Positions 1-7,674 of a stretch of DNA of 37,684 nucleotides are shown one piece after another; position 1 is the first letter of the stretch; each line of letters starts with the position of its first letter. A model generated the notes under the pieces. It was not told the origin of the DNA. It saw only the letters and a list, made by a program, of their open reading frames with translations, and made no database searches. A program made the translations under genes and the position numbers. Location of the stretch: the NCBI GenBank assembly GCA_005879655.1, contig VBJK01000095.1:1-37684 (forward strand), read 5' to 3'. This DNA is from Chloroflexota bacterium. Lineage in GTDB: Bacteria; Chloroflexota; Ktedonobacteria; Ktedonobacterales; Ktedonobacteraceae.

Positions 1-195
1 ATAGAGCAGGTCCGTAAAGGTAATTACAACGGTGTAGAGCCTGCGACGACGAGCAATGAGGATACTAACAGGAATGGCGATGATGAGGGAAATAAGCATG
101 CTTACCCCAACAAGGAACGCATGTTGCAAGAGGAGGTTCGGAATACTCCCTGCATCTGATAGATCATAATTATAGGGATTCAGTAGGTAATTCAT
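1..195 (-). CDS. ABC transporter permease, osmoprotectant type (partial, 5' end only)
   Basis: Only the first 65 codons are in the window; the gene runs off the left edge. The start at 195 has a strong GGGAGG ribosome site a few bases upstream. The visible protein has a polar N-terminus, then a hydrophobic membrane helix (around residues 28-47, from FLVGVSML to IPVSILIA) followed by a basic ARRRR stop-transfer motif. This is how OpuB/ProW-type glycine betaine/choline permeases begin. It lies 62 bp downstream of an OpuCA/OpuBA-like ATPase on the same strand, so the two probably form one transcript and one inner-membrane importer. The family call rests mainly on the neighbour and the N-terminal pattern. 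Confidence 0.75.
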   Translation of the reverse strand, partial: MNYLLNPYNYDLSDAGSIPNLLLQHAFLVGVSMLISLIIAIPVSILIARRRRLYTVVITFTDLLY

Positions 196-230
196 AAGCC
201 TCCCTTAAATTACACACGAATACATCTCTC

Positions 231-251
231 TGTGCAGTATGTACCTGCACA
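231..251. promoter_or_regulatory. Intercistronic hairpin between ATPase and permease genes
   Basis: TGTGCAG (231-237) and CTGCACA (245-251) form a perfect 7-bp stem with a 7-nt loop in the 62-bp gap between the two ABC genes. No T-run follows on the minus strand. It is more likely an RNA processing or stability element, or a weak attenuator, than a full terminator. Confidence 0.4.
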
Positions 252-257
252 AATCAT

Positions 258-1271
258 CTAACGTACAGTCTCTTCGGGAACGGCTTTGCCACTACGAACC
301 TGACTAATCTCACGATTAATGCTATCAAGGGTTACATATCCGACAGGTTTCTGGGCATCTTCGTTATTGACCACTAAGAGGGCCGGTGCATCGCTTTGTA
401 GGAGCTGCAACATGGCGGTAAGCAATGTGGCGTTGGATTGACATGTTGGTACATTTTCCCAATGCGCTAAAGATACAACCTTCCGTTGCTGATCGATGGC
501 ACCCAATACTGGCAGATATTGCAGTTGCCGCAACGTGTTATCACCTCCAACGAGTTTACGTACGAAGTCATTTGCCGGATGAGCTAAGAGATCGACCGGG
601 GAACCGAGCTGTACAAGTCTTCCTTCCGAAAGAACGGCGATCTGATTCCCTAGCTTGAATGCCTCCTCAACATCGTGCGAGACAAAGAGGATTGTCTTAC
701 GCACATCGCGCTGTATACGTAACAGTTCATCTTGCATACGTGCCCTGGTAATGGCATCAAGCGCGCCAAAGGGTTCGTCCATCAACAGTATTGCAGGATC
801 AGTCGCCAGCGCACGCGCTAAGCCAACGCGCTGCTGCTGACCGCCGGAGAGCTGACGGGGAAAGCGGTTACGATATTGCGCTACTGGCAGACCAACCAGC
901 TCTAACAATTCATTGGCACGGGCAGCAAGCCGTTGTTTCGTCCAGCCACCAGCAATCTCGCCCGTGATACAAATATTCTCTGCAATGGTCATGTGAGGGA
1001 AGAGGCCAACCTGCTGGATCACATAGCCGATACGGCGACGTAACTGAATAGGATCTTCCTGCAACACGTTTTTGCCATCGATGAGGATTTCACCAGAGCT
1101 TGGCTCTATCAAACGGTTGACCATACGCAAGAGGGTTGTCTTGCCAGAGCCGGAAGTTCCCACCAGCATACAAGTACTCCCTTCTGTCACTGTAAAAGAA
1201 ACTGCATCAACCGCTGGTGTTGAAGTACCTGGATAGTGTTTCGTGATCTTGTCAAAAATAATGTTTGCCAT
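258..1271 (-). CDS. Osmoprotectant (glycine betaine/choline-type) ABC transporter ATP-binding protein with C-terminal CBS-like region
   Basis: This is the cytoplasmic ATPase of a binding-protein-dependent importer. In a 337-residue protein the order is Walker A GTSGSGKT (about 39-46), Q-loop VIQQVGLFP (84-92), ABC signature LSGGQQQ (141-147), Walker B ILLMDEP (161-167) and switch His in VSHD (197-200). The VGLFPHMTI and SHDVEEAFKLG contexts are typical of the OpuCA/ProV group. The last 85 or so residues resemble a single degenerate CBS module (ALLVVNN, KPVGYVTLDSI), which in OpuCA senses ionic strength. I chose the ATG at 1271, the first residue that fits the family, with GAGAGG upstream. An in-frame ATG at 1322 would add 17 unconserved residues. 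The permease follows on the same strand. Confidence 0.92.
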   Translation of the reverse strand: MANIIFDKITKHYPGTSTPAVDAVSFTVTEGSTCMLVGTSGSGKTTLLRMVNRLIEPSSGEILIDGKNVLQEDPIQLRRRIGYVIQQVGLFPHMTIAENICITGEIAGGWTKQRLAARANELLELVGLPVAQYRNRFPRQLSGGQQQRVGLARALATDPAILLMDEPFGALDAITRARMQDELLRIQRDVRKTILFVSHDVEEAFKLGNQIAVLSEGRLVQLGSPVDLLAHPANDFVRKLVGGDNTLRQLQYLPVLGAIDQQRKVVSLAHWENVPTCQSNATLLTAMLQLLQSDAPALLVVNNEDAQKPVGYVTLDSINREISQVRSGKAVPEETVR

Positions 1272-1386
1272 GCCGTGACATATCCTCTCGCTCTTTTTTG
1301 CTAGCTGCATCCCCCAATGCAACTTGCATAGGTAGCAATATATAATACGCCGCGCAAAGCCAAAACGTCACTCAAATAAGTCCTCT

Positions 1387-1552
1387 CCCCTCCAGAGCAC
1401 CCATAAAGGATACCCCCTAGTGCACAATCCCAAAACGTTTTGGGGAATGGAAGCATTTGGGGACACCCCAAACCCCGCCAGGGTGGCTTCGCCCCCTGGA
1501 CCCCCTTAACGCGCAAGCATATCGGGCATCCTTTATGGGTGCCCTGGAGGGG
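1387..1552. mobile_element. MITE-like non-coding element with about 30-bp terminal inverted repeats
   Basis: The 350-bp gap between the ABC ATPase and the HAD gene holds a left arm at 1387-1416 (contains CATAAAGGATACCCC) and a right arm at 1523-1552 (contains CATCCTTTATGGGTG). They are inverted copies with about two or three mismatches. Between them lie a 16-bp palindrome CCCAAAACGTTTTGGG, a TTTGGGG-ACA-CCCCAAA-type hairpin and a hairpin with a GGCTTCGCC core. No coding potential is seen. Terminal inverted repeats, small size and nested hairpins fit a MITE or a large REP element. No clear target-site duplication was identified. Nothing else is seen in the rest of the gap. Confidence 0.55.
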
Positions 1553-1672
1553 GTGCTCTTACATTTCAGCTCACGCTTGCCAACCCAAGTTCATTTGACA
1601 TCGCGCTAAGCAGCATGTTAGACTTTCACATCATACCGCCGCTAGAGAATTCCAGAAAAGTAAAGGTTTGCC

Positions 1673-2416
1673 ATGTCTATTGAACAACCACAAGCAATTC
1701 GTACGGTCTTCTTCGATGCGGGCTTCACACTGCTTCATCCATATCCATCCACCGCAGAAATCTGCCAGCAAGTTTGTCGCCAATTGGGCTTGCACATACA
1801 TCTAGACGCCGTCAAAGGGCGCATGCATGTAGCGGAAGATTATTTTCTACGCCAAATGCGACTCAATCGTCATACCTGGGCGAATGAGCATACAATCAAG
1901 GCATTCTGGCTTGGCTATTATACCAATCTGCTACGTCCATTCATCGAAGAGCACGACGAGTCACGGCTCATTCAGCTGGCACAAGCCATCACGAGAGAAT
2001 TTGAGAAGCATACCAGCTGGCAACTTTTTCCAGATGTCTTGCCAACATTACAAGCATTACATGCGCATGGCTATACACTTGGCGTTATCTCTGACTGGGG
2101 TATATCCCTCAGTTCTATCCTGCGTCACCATGACTTAACACAATATTTTGACTGCTTGCTTACGTCCGCAACCACACAGTACGCGAAACCATCTCCATCG
2201 CTCTACCAAGAGGCACTGCAACGCGCTAATACCATCGCTGACTACACACTCCATATAGGCGACTCGTATGTGCACGATGTGTTGGGAGCACGAGCAGCGG
2301 GGATTCTTCCAGTCCTCTTAGACCGCGCCGGAGGGCTGGAAGAGAGTAGCGTTGATTGCATACTGGTCCACTCGCTCTATGAATTACTCGATCTGTTACA
2401 AGTTGCACGGCCATGA
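1673..2416 (+). CDS. HAD-superfamily hydrolase (HDHD3/REG-2-like phosphatase)
   Basis: This is a soluble phosphohydrolase of the haloacid dehalogenase fold, 247 residues, of standard length. Motif I is FFDAGFTLL with nucleophile Asp15; the usual second Asp at +2 is Gly in the HDHD3-like variant DAGFT. The helical cap lies at about 25-115. Motif II is VISDWG (Ser141), motif III is YAKPSPSLY (Lys173), and motif IV is HIGDSYVHDVLGA (Asp198 and Asp203). The substrate cannot be read from sequence; small phosphorylated metabolites are usual. The ATG at 1673 has an AAAGG upstream and is the only start that fits motif I. It is monocistronic and convergent with the nicotinamidase gene. Confidence 0.88.
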   Translation: MSIEQPQAIRTVFFDAGFTLLHPYPSTAEICQQVCRQLGLHIHLDAVKGRMHVAEDYFLRQMRLNRHTWANEHTIKAFWLGYYTNLLRPFIEEHDESRLIQLAQAITREFEKHTSWQLFPDVLPTLQALHAHGYTLGVISDWGISLSSILRHHDLTQYFDCLLTSATTQYAKPSPSLYQEALQRANTIADYTLHIGDSYVHDVLGARAAGILPVLLDRAGGLEESSVDCILVHSLYELLDLLQVARP

Positions 2417-2438
2417 AGGAAACGAGGTCATGCTTTGC

Positions 2439-2456
2439 ATGGTCTGATCAGACCAT
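2439..2456. terminator. Perfect 18-bp palindrome between convergent genes
   Basis: ATGGTCTGATCAGACCAT at 2439-2456 is a perfect palindrome that includes the TGA stop of the minus-strand nicotinamidase gene. It sits 22 bp after the stop of the HAD gene. It may act as a weak two-way terminator, but there is no T-run on either side, so a protein-binding site is equally possible. Confidence 0.3.
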
Positions 2457-3176
2457 CTCGCGTACAACCTCAACACCATTCAGACACATATGATACAAGA
2501 ACATCAAGTGTAATACATCGCCATCATGTGGGAGAGCGCCAATTTCTTTACCCACTCCAACAGGCAGATCGTAGGTTTGTACGGCATTCTCCGGCACAAT
2601 GACGCGCAACTTGAGATTGTGCGCGTTGGCGTAAAGCTTCATATGCATTGCCATCTGATGCACACAAAGATCTGTACAATCGCCCACCACAATCACAGTA
2701 CGCAGATCACGATGAGCATCTAGCCATGCTCCCAGGTTCGTGCCATGAAACGCATTCAGCGAGTTCTTTGACACAACGGTATACAGGTCGGCAAAGGGCA
2801 AGCTAGCCAGTTCAGGAATTGTTGCGGCCTCGCTGGTACCAACCTGGCAATGTGGTGGGAAGTCGGCAAATTCAATAGCGTCGGGCGGATGGCAATCCTG
2901 TGCTAACACAAAATCGCGTACACCTAGCGCAAACGCACTCTGAAAGGCCGTCACTACAGCAGGAATGATCCCTTTGACGCGAGGACTGGCGAGCACTCCC
3001 TCATGACAAAAACCATTGATCATATCCACACTGAACAGCGCCACTCTCCCCTGTTGCGCCTCCCCTGCCAGCTCCTGCCATGCCAACGTGGGCAATTGTT
3101 GTTCCCACTCAAGCAATGCCTGCAAAAACTGTGTTGCTTGTTCCATAAAGTTGCTAGAAATTGTTGAGCTTGCCAT
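2448..3176 (-). CDS. PncA-like nicotinamidase / cysteine hydrolase
   Basis: It probably hydrolyses nicotinamide to nicotinate and ammonia in NAD salvage. In this 242-residue protein the isochorismatase-like catalytic triad is visible: Asp51 (FSVDMINGF), Lys137 (VVSKNSL) and Cys171 (GDCTDLCV). Metal ligands typical of nicotinamidases are also present: Asp94 and His96 in QDCHPPD, and His109 in FPPHC followed by VGT. This makes nicotinamidase more likely than isochorismatase or ureidoacrylate hydrolase. The ATG at 3176 has AGGAG 7 bases upstream; an earlier in-frame Met at 3233 lacks a site. The upstream neighbour, 66 bp away on the same strand, is an NrtR-type NAD regulator, which supports the role. 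Confidence 0.88.
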   Translation of the reverse strand: MASSTISSNFMEQATQFLQALLEWEQQLPTLAWQELAGEAQQGRVALFSVDMINGFCHEGVLASPRVKGIIPAVVTAFQSAFALGVRDFVLAQDCHPPDAIEFADFPPHCQVGTSEAATIPELASLPFADLYTVVSKNSLNAFHGTNLGAWLDAHRDLRTVIVVGDCTDLCVHQMAMHMKLYANAHNLKLRVIVPENAVQTYDLPVGVGKEIGALPHDGDVLHLMFLYHMCLNGVEVVREMV

Positions 3177-3242
3177 AGTATCTCCTCTTTCTTCTGATAG
3201 CTGATCAACAATATAGCGCATAAACGCTACCACATAACAGAG

Positions 3243-3998
3243 CTATAACTTATGTTCCGCAGCAGGATTAAAACGATACAAGCGAGCAGGACGATGAGTT
3301 CCTTCCATCTTTTTCTCGCCTGTATCTTCCAAAATACCTGTTGATAGTATCTTCTTGCGAAAATTACGTTTATCGAGTCTTTTATGCTGAATAATTTCAT
3401 AGACGCGCTGTAACTCACGCAAGGTAAATTGCTCAGGCAGCAAACTAAAAGCGATCGTCGTGTAGTCCAACTTACCACGTAAGCGGTTCAGAGTATAATC
3501 GAGGATCTTGGCATGATCAAAGGCGAGCGGTGGCAGATCATAGACCGAGAACCAGCCTACGTCCACGGCATCACTGGCCGCTCTGACCTGTAGACGTTCC
3601 GAATCCAATAAAGCGAAATAGACAACTGTAATGACTCTGGTACGTGGGTCTCTGCCTGGATCACCAAATGTATACAGTTGTTCCAGATAGACATCCTGCA
3701 CATTCGTCTCTTCTTGCAATTCGCGCTTGGCCGCCGCCTCCAACGATTCGTCGATATTCACAAATCCGCCGGGGATGGCCCACATGCCTTCGTAAGGCCA
3801 CGAACGACGCTTCACTAATAATATCTGGAGATCCCGCTGGCGCAAGCTCATCATCACCACATCGACAGTTACTGATGGACGCTCATACTTACTCGCATCA
3901 TAATGGTGTCCGCTGGTCTCGTCTCTCTGCGCCGCAGTCTCTGTCGCTGCATGAGTACTATGCTGCATATTACTGGTTGATGTGCTTTGCTCTTCCAT
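3243..3998 (-). CDS. nrtR: NrtR-family Nudix-related transcriptional regulator
   Basis: NrtR proteins repress NAD biosynthesis or salvage genes and sense ADP-ribose through a Nudix domain. Here residues 1-35 are a polar low-complexity tail. The Nudix fold spans about 42-160 with the box GFVNIDESLEAAAKRELQEE (79-98); the usual glycine after EEx is Asn99 (EETNV), so hydrolase activity may be weak. Residues 176-245 form the NrtR-type winged helix (FTLRELQRVYEII, KRNFRKKIL, RPARLYRFN). The gene lies directly upstream of the PncA-like gene on the same strand, so the pair probably forms one NAD-salvage operon under self-control. The start at 3998 has a poor ribosome site; Met11 is an alternative. 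A plain Nudix hydrolase is less likely given the C-terminal domain. Confidence 0.87.
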   Translation of the reverse strand: MEEQSTSTSNMQHSTHAATETAAQRDETSGHHYDASKYERPSVTVDVVMMSLRQRDLQILLVKRRSWPYEGMWAIPGGFVNIDESLEAAAKRELQEETNVQDVYLEQLYTFGDPGRDPRTRVITVVYFALLDSERLQVRAASDAVDVGWFSVYDLPPLAFDHAKILDYTLNRLRGKLDYTTIAFSLLPEQFTLRELQRVYEIIQHKRLDKRNFRKKILSTGILEDTGEKKMEGTHRPARLYRFNPAAEHKL

Positions 3999-4070
3999 TT
4001 TCTGGCTCTTTCATATTGAACTCATTGTAGGGGAAGCTAAGAAGGCAGTCTTTTTCTTGTAACACCTCCA

Positions 4071-4172
4071 TAGGCGTGCAATTCATTGCACCCGCGTTCG
4101 TGCCCTTGGCGCAATGAATTACGCGCCTACGTGTTTGTGGGCGAGCACGGCGCAATGAATTGCGCGCCTACG
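4071..4172. repeat. Three copies of a palindromic intergenic repeat (core GCAATGAATTGC)
   Basis: Copies lie at 4071-4093 (inverted, TAGGCGTGCAATTCATTGC), 4108-4131 (GGCGCAATGAATTACGCGCC) and 4149-4172 (GGCGCAATGAATTGCGCGCC). The cores are near-palindromic and all three sit within about 100 bp of the nrtR 5' region. They resemble REP/BIME-type repeats. The inverted copy can pair with either direct copy to give a long hairpin. Whether they affect nrtR transcription is not known. Confidence 0.6.
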
Positions 4173-4303
4173 ATCCTGCAAAAAATGACACACCTCTTGC
4201 CCCCTCTCCCCTACAACCTAGACAAATTGCCCACAATAGCTTATACTATTTAGTAGGAGTTTTGTTTGCTAACAACTAGCCTCCTTTTTGCAACAATACT
4301 CAC

Positions 4304-4324
4304 TTAGTGTATTTGATACACTAA
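4304..4324. promoter_or_regulatory. Palindromic operator candidate (9-bp arms, 3-bp spacer)
   Basis: TTAGTGTAT at 4304-4312 and ATACACTAA at 4316-4324 are perfect inverted arms separated by TTG. The size and AT-rich palindromy fit a dimeric repressor site. It lies about 67 bp upstream of the -35 of the kinase-helicase gene and about 305 bp upstream of nrtR. It could serve either gene. NrtR is the nearest transcription factor, but a link is only inference. Confidence 0.5.
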
Positions 4325-4390
4325 TATTAAGCTACATTCTCCTCTCTGTCAAGTGGCAAGGTCTCAGGGTAGACCCAAACTCCTCAACCA

Positions 4391-4426
4391 TTGTCCGTTT
4401 CTACTTTATTGTGCTATACTGCACAA
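4391..4426 (+). promoter_or_regulatory. Sigma-70-type promoter with an inverted repeat flanking the -10
   Basis: TTGTCC (4391-4396) and TATACT (4415-4420) are separated by 18 bp, a good housekeeping promoter for the pseudokinase-helicase gene that starts at 4470. The -10 is framed by TTGTGC (4409-4414) and GCACAA (4421-4426), a perfect 6-bp inverted repeat centred on the -10. A repressor bound there would block polymerase directly. The promoter also shows that a longer reading frame from 4353 cannot be the true start. Confidence 0.55.
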
Positions 4427-4469
4427 ACATAAGAAACATATGTTCATAATCAGGGGGAAGCACAAGACC

Positions 4470-7400
4470 ATGGCAGAAGTAGAGCTACGGCAGATCGGCA
4501 CTTATCATATCACTGAACTGCTGCACGAAAGTTCTACAAGCGTGTTTTATCGCAGCAAACACCGTAAAAAAGATGTCATTATCAAAAGACTCACTATTCC
4601 GCTCAGTACCAATGAGCAGAAAGAAGCCTTTTTATGGCGTGCACGGCAACTTAAGAAGCTAAAAGAGCGCAGAATTGTCCATATTATCGATGTCAATTTT
4701 GACGGTGATTACGGCTATCTGGTCATGGAATACGGCGCGGCAGAAGATTGGCGGCCCATGCAACCTGGCACACGTTTCTCGCCGAGTGACCTGAGAGGGC
4801 TACTCTCACCACTTGCAGATGCGCTTCATTATGCTCATGTGCATAATATTTGGCATGGCAATCTGCATCCCGCGCACGTGCTGACAGATGGACGCAACAA
4901 TATTTTGCTGACCGAGTTCGCACTTACACCGCCTGCAAGCTCCCTCATACTCGATGACGATACTCCCGCCATACCCTATATGGCTCCCGAAGCGCTATGC
5001 GGCCAAGCTAGCGCGGCCAGCGATCAATATGCACTGGCGGTGATGGTCTACGAATGGCTCTGTGGGCAACGTCCGTATCCTGGCACCACACGCGAACAAT
5101 TATTACAACAGCACGAGCAAGGCACTTTCCCTATGCCACGTAGCCTCAATAATGCCATCTCAGCAACGGCTGAACAGGTGATTATGCAAGCGCTTGCCCC
5201 TGATCCAGAAAAACGCTTTCCTCACACGCACGCATTTTCTACTGCCTATCTCAATGCACTGATGGGACTACCGATCAAAGTGAGCGAATCCCCAAGGCAA
5301 AGGGCACCAATAAAGGATGCCGCTACCATGAACGGATCAGCCATTGAAGGGCGTTCGTCCATGGTAGGGACATCCTTTAGCGGTGCGCTGGATGGCACGG
5401 GCGGCTTGGACAACGCGGACAGTATGGGCGACATAGGCGGCGTAGCCAACGCAGGAGAGCAAGTTCCCTTGCGCGACCTTATCCCCAAGGTCAACGAACC
5501 GCAGCCGACACAACAAGCATCAGGCAAACGTCAGCAGAAGAACCACACGACCCCATCGCCTATTGCATGGGAAGAACAACTTTTTCCTGAAGAGGATGTG
5601 GATGAGATAGATGAGGATATATGGCTAGCAGGCGATGAGAGTAGCACAGGCGAGACCCGCAGTACTCGTCTACAAGCGAAGATTAGCAACGATCTACGGC
5701 AAGGCGGTATTCTTTCGCGTAGCCTGCTTGGCTATGAGGAGCGACCTGCTCAGATTGAGATGGCGACGCTGGTAGCGCGCTCATTGACCGAAAATGTACC
5801 AGCGGTTATCGAAGCGGGGACCGGCACAGGAAAAACACTTTCTTACCTGGTCCCAGTTGTACGTTCAGGAAAAATCGCTATCGTCAGCACCGCCAACAAA
5901 GCGCTTCAGGAACAGCTTTTTTACAAAGATATTCCTTTTATACAACGCCACATCAAACGCTTTAATGCGGCGCTGGTAAAGGGTGTCAGCAACTATGTTT
6001 GCCTGGACCGTGTGGAGGCTGAACGCAATGGTCTGCAATTCTATGCAAAGAACCGTGACTTCCTGCGGCTACTGGACGTGATCAATGATCCCGACTCGAC
6101 ATTTCTAGGTGATTTTGAAACATTGGGTTTCCGCTTGCCCGCCGATATGCGTAGCCATGTGGCGACTGATAGTGACCAGTGCGCTTGGAGCAAATGTAAT
6201 TTCTTTGGCGAGTGTTATGTGCGGCAGATGCGCGAGCAAGCTGAATTAGCACAGGTCATTGTGGTTAATCATACACTGCTGCTGCTAGATGCAGCAATGG
6301 GCGGTTACTTGTTGCCTGAGCGCGATGTCATCATCCTGGATGAGGCACACCACTTAGAAGAAGAGGCCACGCGCTCGTTTACGCTCACCGTCAATCCGCT
6401 GCAAATCCAGTTGCTACTGGCACAACGCATGCTCAAAGATCACAGCCAGCTCAGCTTACAGAGCGATGCCTTTAATGCCGCGCAGAATACGTGGATGAGA
6501 CTGGAACAGGTGACTAATCTTGGCCACAAGGGACGTATCAATCTCGATACGCCATTTGAGGAAGGTCTGCATCTGGCAACAGCGATCTCTAACCTGGCCG
6601 ATTCGCTCCATCGTCAACGACCCAAGGACCTGCCAGAAAAAGAAGGACAACTGTACGATAAGCTGCTCAAACGCACGAAAAATCTGGCCGATAGTATCCG
6701 TACCATCTTTTCCGTCGATGACCTGCAAAAGTTCGTCTACTACGTTGAGCGTGCGGAAGCCCCTGGTACACGCGGAGGACTTCAATTACAGGCTTGCGCG
6801 GCCCCCCTTGATGTCACCAGCTGGCTTAAAGAGCGGCTCTTCGATAAGTGTAACGTGATCTGTACCTCTGCCACCTTAGCCACGGTTGCGTCAAATCCTG
6901 CCAGACCGGCAGAGAAAGGCCCCAACTTTACCTACTTCCGGCAACGCGTCGGCCTCGATCCCGTTGAACATCCAGAAATACTGGAGCGTATCCTGCCATT
7001 AGCCTTCGACTACGAACGCAATGCCTTGCTCTACATCCCACGCGACCTGCCCCAACCAACATTTGGTTCCGGTTCTGACGACTATATGAAATCAATTGCC
7101 AGAGAGATGTACAAGCTGGTCAAGCTTTCGCGGGGTCGTGCCTTCTTGCTCTTCTCTAGCAAGCGCATGCTGGAGCGGGCCTATGAGCTAATGTCGCCGC
7201 ACCTGCCCTATCCTTTGCTGAAGCAGGGCGATATGACGCGCCTGGAACTTACGCGCCGCTTTAGAGAGGAAGAGGGTTCGGTACTCTTTGGGCTCAAGAG
7301 TTTCTGGGAGGGCGTTGATATTGCTGGTGATGCGCTCTCGCTGGTGGTTATTGATAAGCTGCCCTTTGATCCGCCCGATGATCCGGTACACGAGGCTCGT

Positions 7401-7640
7401 GTGGGACAGATGAAGGCGGCGGGTGAAGATTGGTTCGGCAACTATGTGTTACCCCAGGCGGTGCTACGGCTCAAACAGGGGATTGGTCGGCTATTGCGTA
7501 CACGCGATGATCGTGGCGTGATGGCGATTCTGGATACCCGTTTGCATACGAAGGGGTATGGTCGGTTGCTTCTTAATGCGTTGCCACCTGCGCGCAGGAC
7601 GAATAGTTTGCGGGATGTTGAGCGATTTTTTGCCGAATAG
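4470..7640 (+). CDS. Pseudokinase domain fused to XPD/DinG-family Fe-S helicase
   Basis: A 1056-residue fusion. Residues 9-265 have a Ser/Thr kinase fold, but the glycine loop is lost (LLHESSTSVFY), HRD is HGN (129-131) and DFG is EFA (149-151). Lys39, YMAPE (170-174) and SDQYALA remain, so it is most likely a pseudokinase. Residues 271-405 are a polar acidic linker. From about 410 it is a superfamily 2 helicase: Walker A AGTGTGKT (449-456), Fe-S cysteines C511, C571, C576 and C582 (the last three spaced 5 and 6 residues, as I recall for DinG), DEAH (624-627), SFWEGVDI, and QGIGRLLR (about 1003). Helicases of this family unwind DNA 5' to 3' at forks, flaps or R-loops. The start at 4470 follows CAGGGGGAAG and a clear promoter. 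Confidence 0.92.
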   Translation: MAEVELRQIGTYHITELLHESSTSVFYRSKHRKKDVIIKRLTIPLSTNEQKEAFLWRARQLKKLKERRIVHIIDVNFDGDYGYLVMEYGAAEDWRPMQPGTRFSPSDLRGLLSPLADALHYAHVHNIWHGNLHPAHVLTDGRNNILLTEFALTPPASSLILDDDTPAIPYMAPEALCGQASAASDQYALAVMVYEWLCGQRPYPGTTREQLLQQHEQGTFPMPRSLNNAISATAEQVIMQALAPDPEKRFPHTHAFSTAYLNALMGLPIKVSESPRQRAPIKDAATMNGSAIEGRSSMVGTSFSGALDGTGGLDNADSMGDIGGVANAGEQVPLRDLIPKVNEPQPTQQASGKRQQKNHTTPSPIAWEEQLFPEEDVDEIDEDIWLAGDESSTGETRSTRLQAKISNDLRQGGILSRSLLGYEERPAQIEMATLVARSLTENVPAVIEAGTGTGKTLSYLVPVVRSGKIAIVSTANKALQEQLFYKDIPFIQRHIKRFNAALVKGVSNYVCLDRVEAERNGLQFYAKNRDFLRLLDVINDPDSTFLGDFETLGFRLPADMRSHVATDSDQCAWSKCNFFGECYVRQMREQAELAQVIVVNHTLLLLDAAMGGYLLPERDVIILDEAHHLEEEATRSFTLTVNPLQIQLLLAQRMLKDHSQLSLQSDAFNAAQNTWMRLEQVTNLGHKGRINLDTPFEEGLHLATAISNLADSLHRQRPKDLPEKEGQLYDKLLKRTKNLADSIRTIFSVDDLQKFVYYVERAEAPGTRGGLQLQACAAPLDVTSWLKERLFDKCNVICTSATLATVASNPARPAEKGPNFTYFRQRVGLDPVEHPEILERILPLAFDYERNALLYIPRDLPQPTFGSGSDDYMKSIAREMYKLVKLSRGRAFLLFSSKRMLERAYELMSPHLPYPLLKQGDMTRLELTRRFREEEGSVLFGLKSFWEGVDIAGDALSLVVIDKLPFDPPDDPVHEARVGQMKAAGEDWFGNYVLPQAVLRLKQGIGRLLRTRDDRGVMAILDTRLHTKGYGRLLLNALPPARRTNSLRDVERFFAE

Positions 7641-7674
7641 GGAAAAGCTCTCTGTAGCTAGAGAGAGCTTTTCC
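7641..7674. terminator. Bidirectional hairpin overlapping the 3' end of the methyltransferase gene
   Basis: GGAAAAGCTCTCT (7641-7653) pairs perfectly with AGAGAGCTTTTCC (7662-7674), loop 8 nt. It starts right after the helicase stop and carries TTTT within the 3' arm. The minus-strand methyltransferase stop codon at 7658 lies in the loop, so the last few codons of that gene are also the stem. Confidence 0.65.

Noticed and set aside
4353..4469. A longer start for the pseudokinase-helicase at 4353
   Set aside because: The extra 39 residues have no domain features, no ribosome site, and overlap the promoter at 4391-4420.
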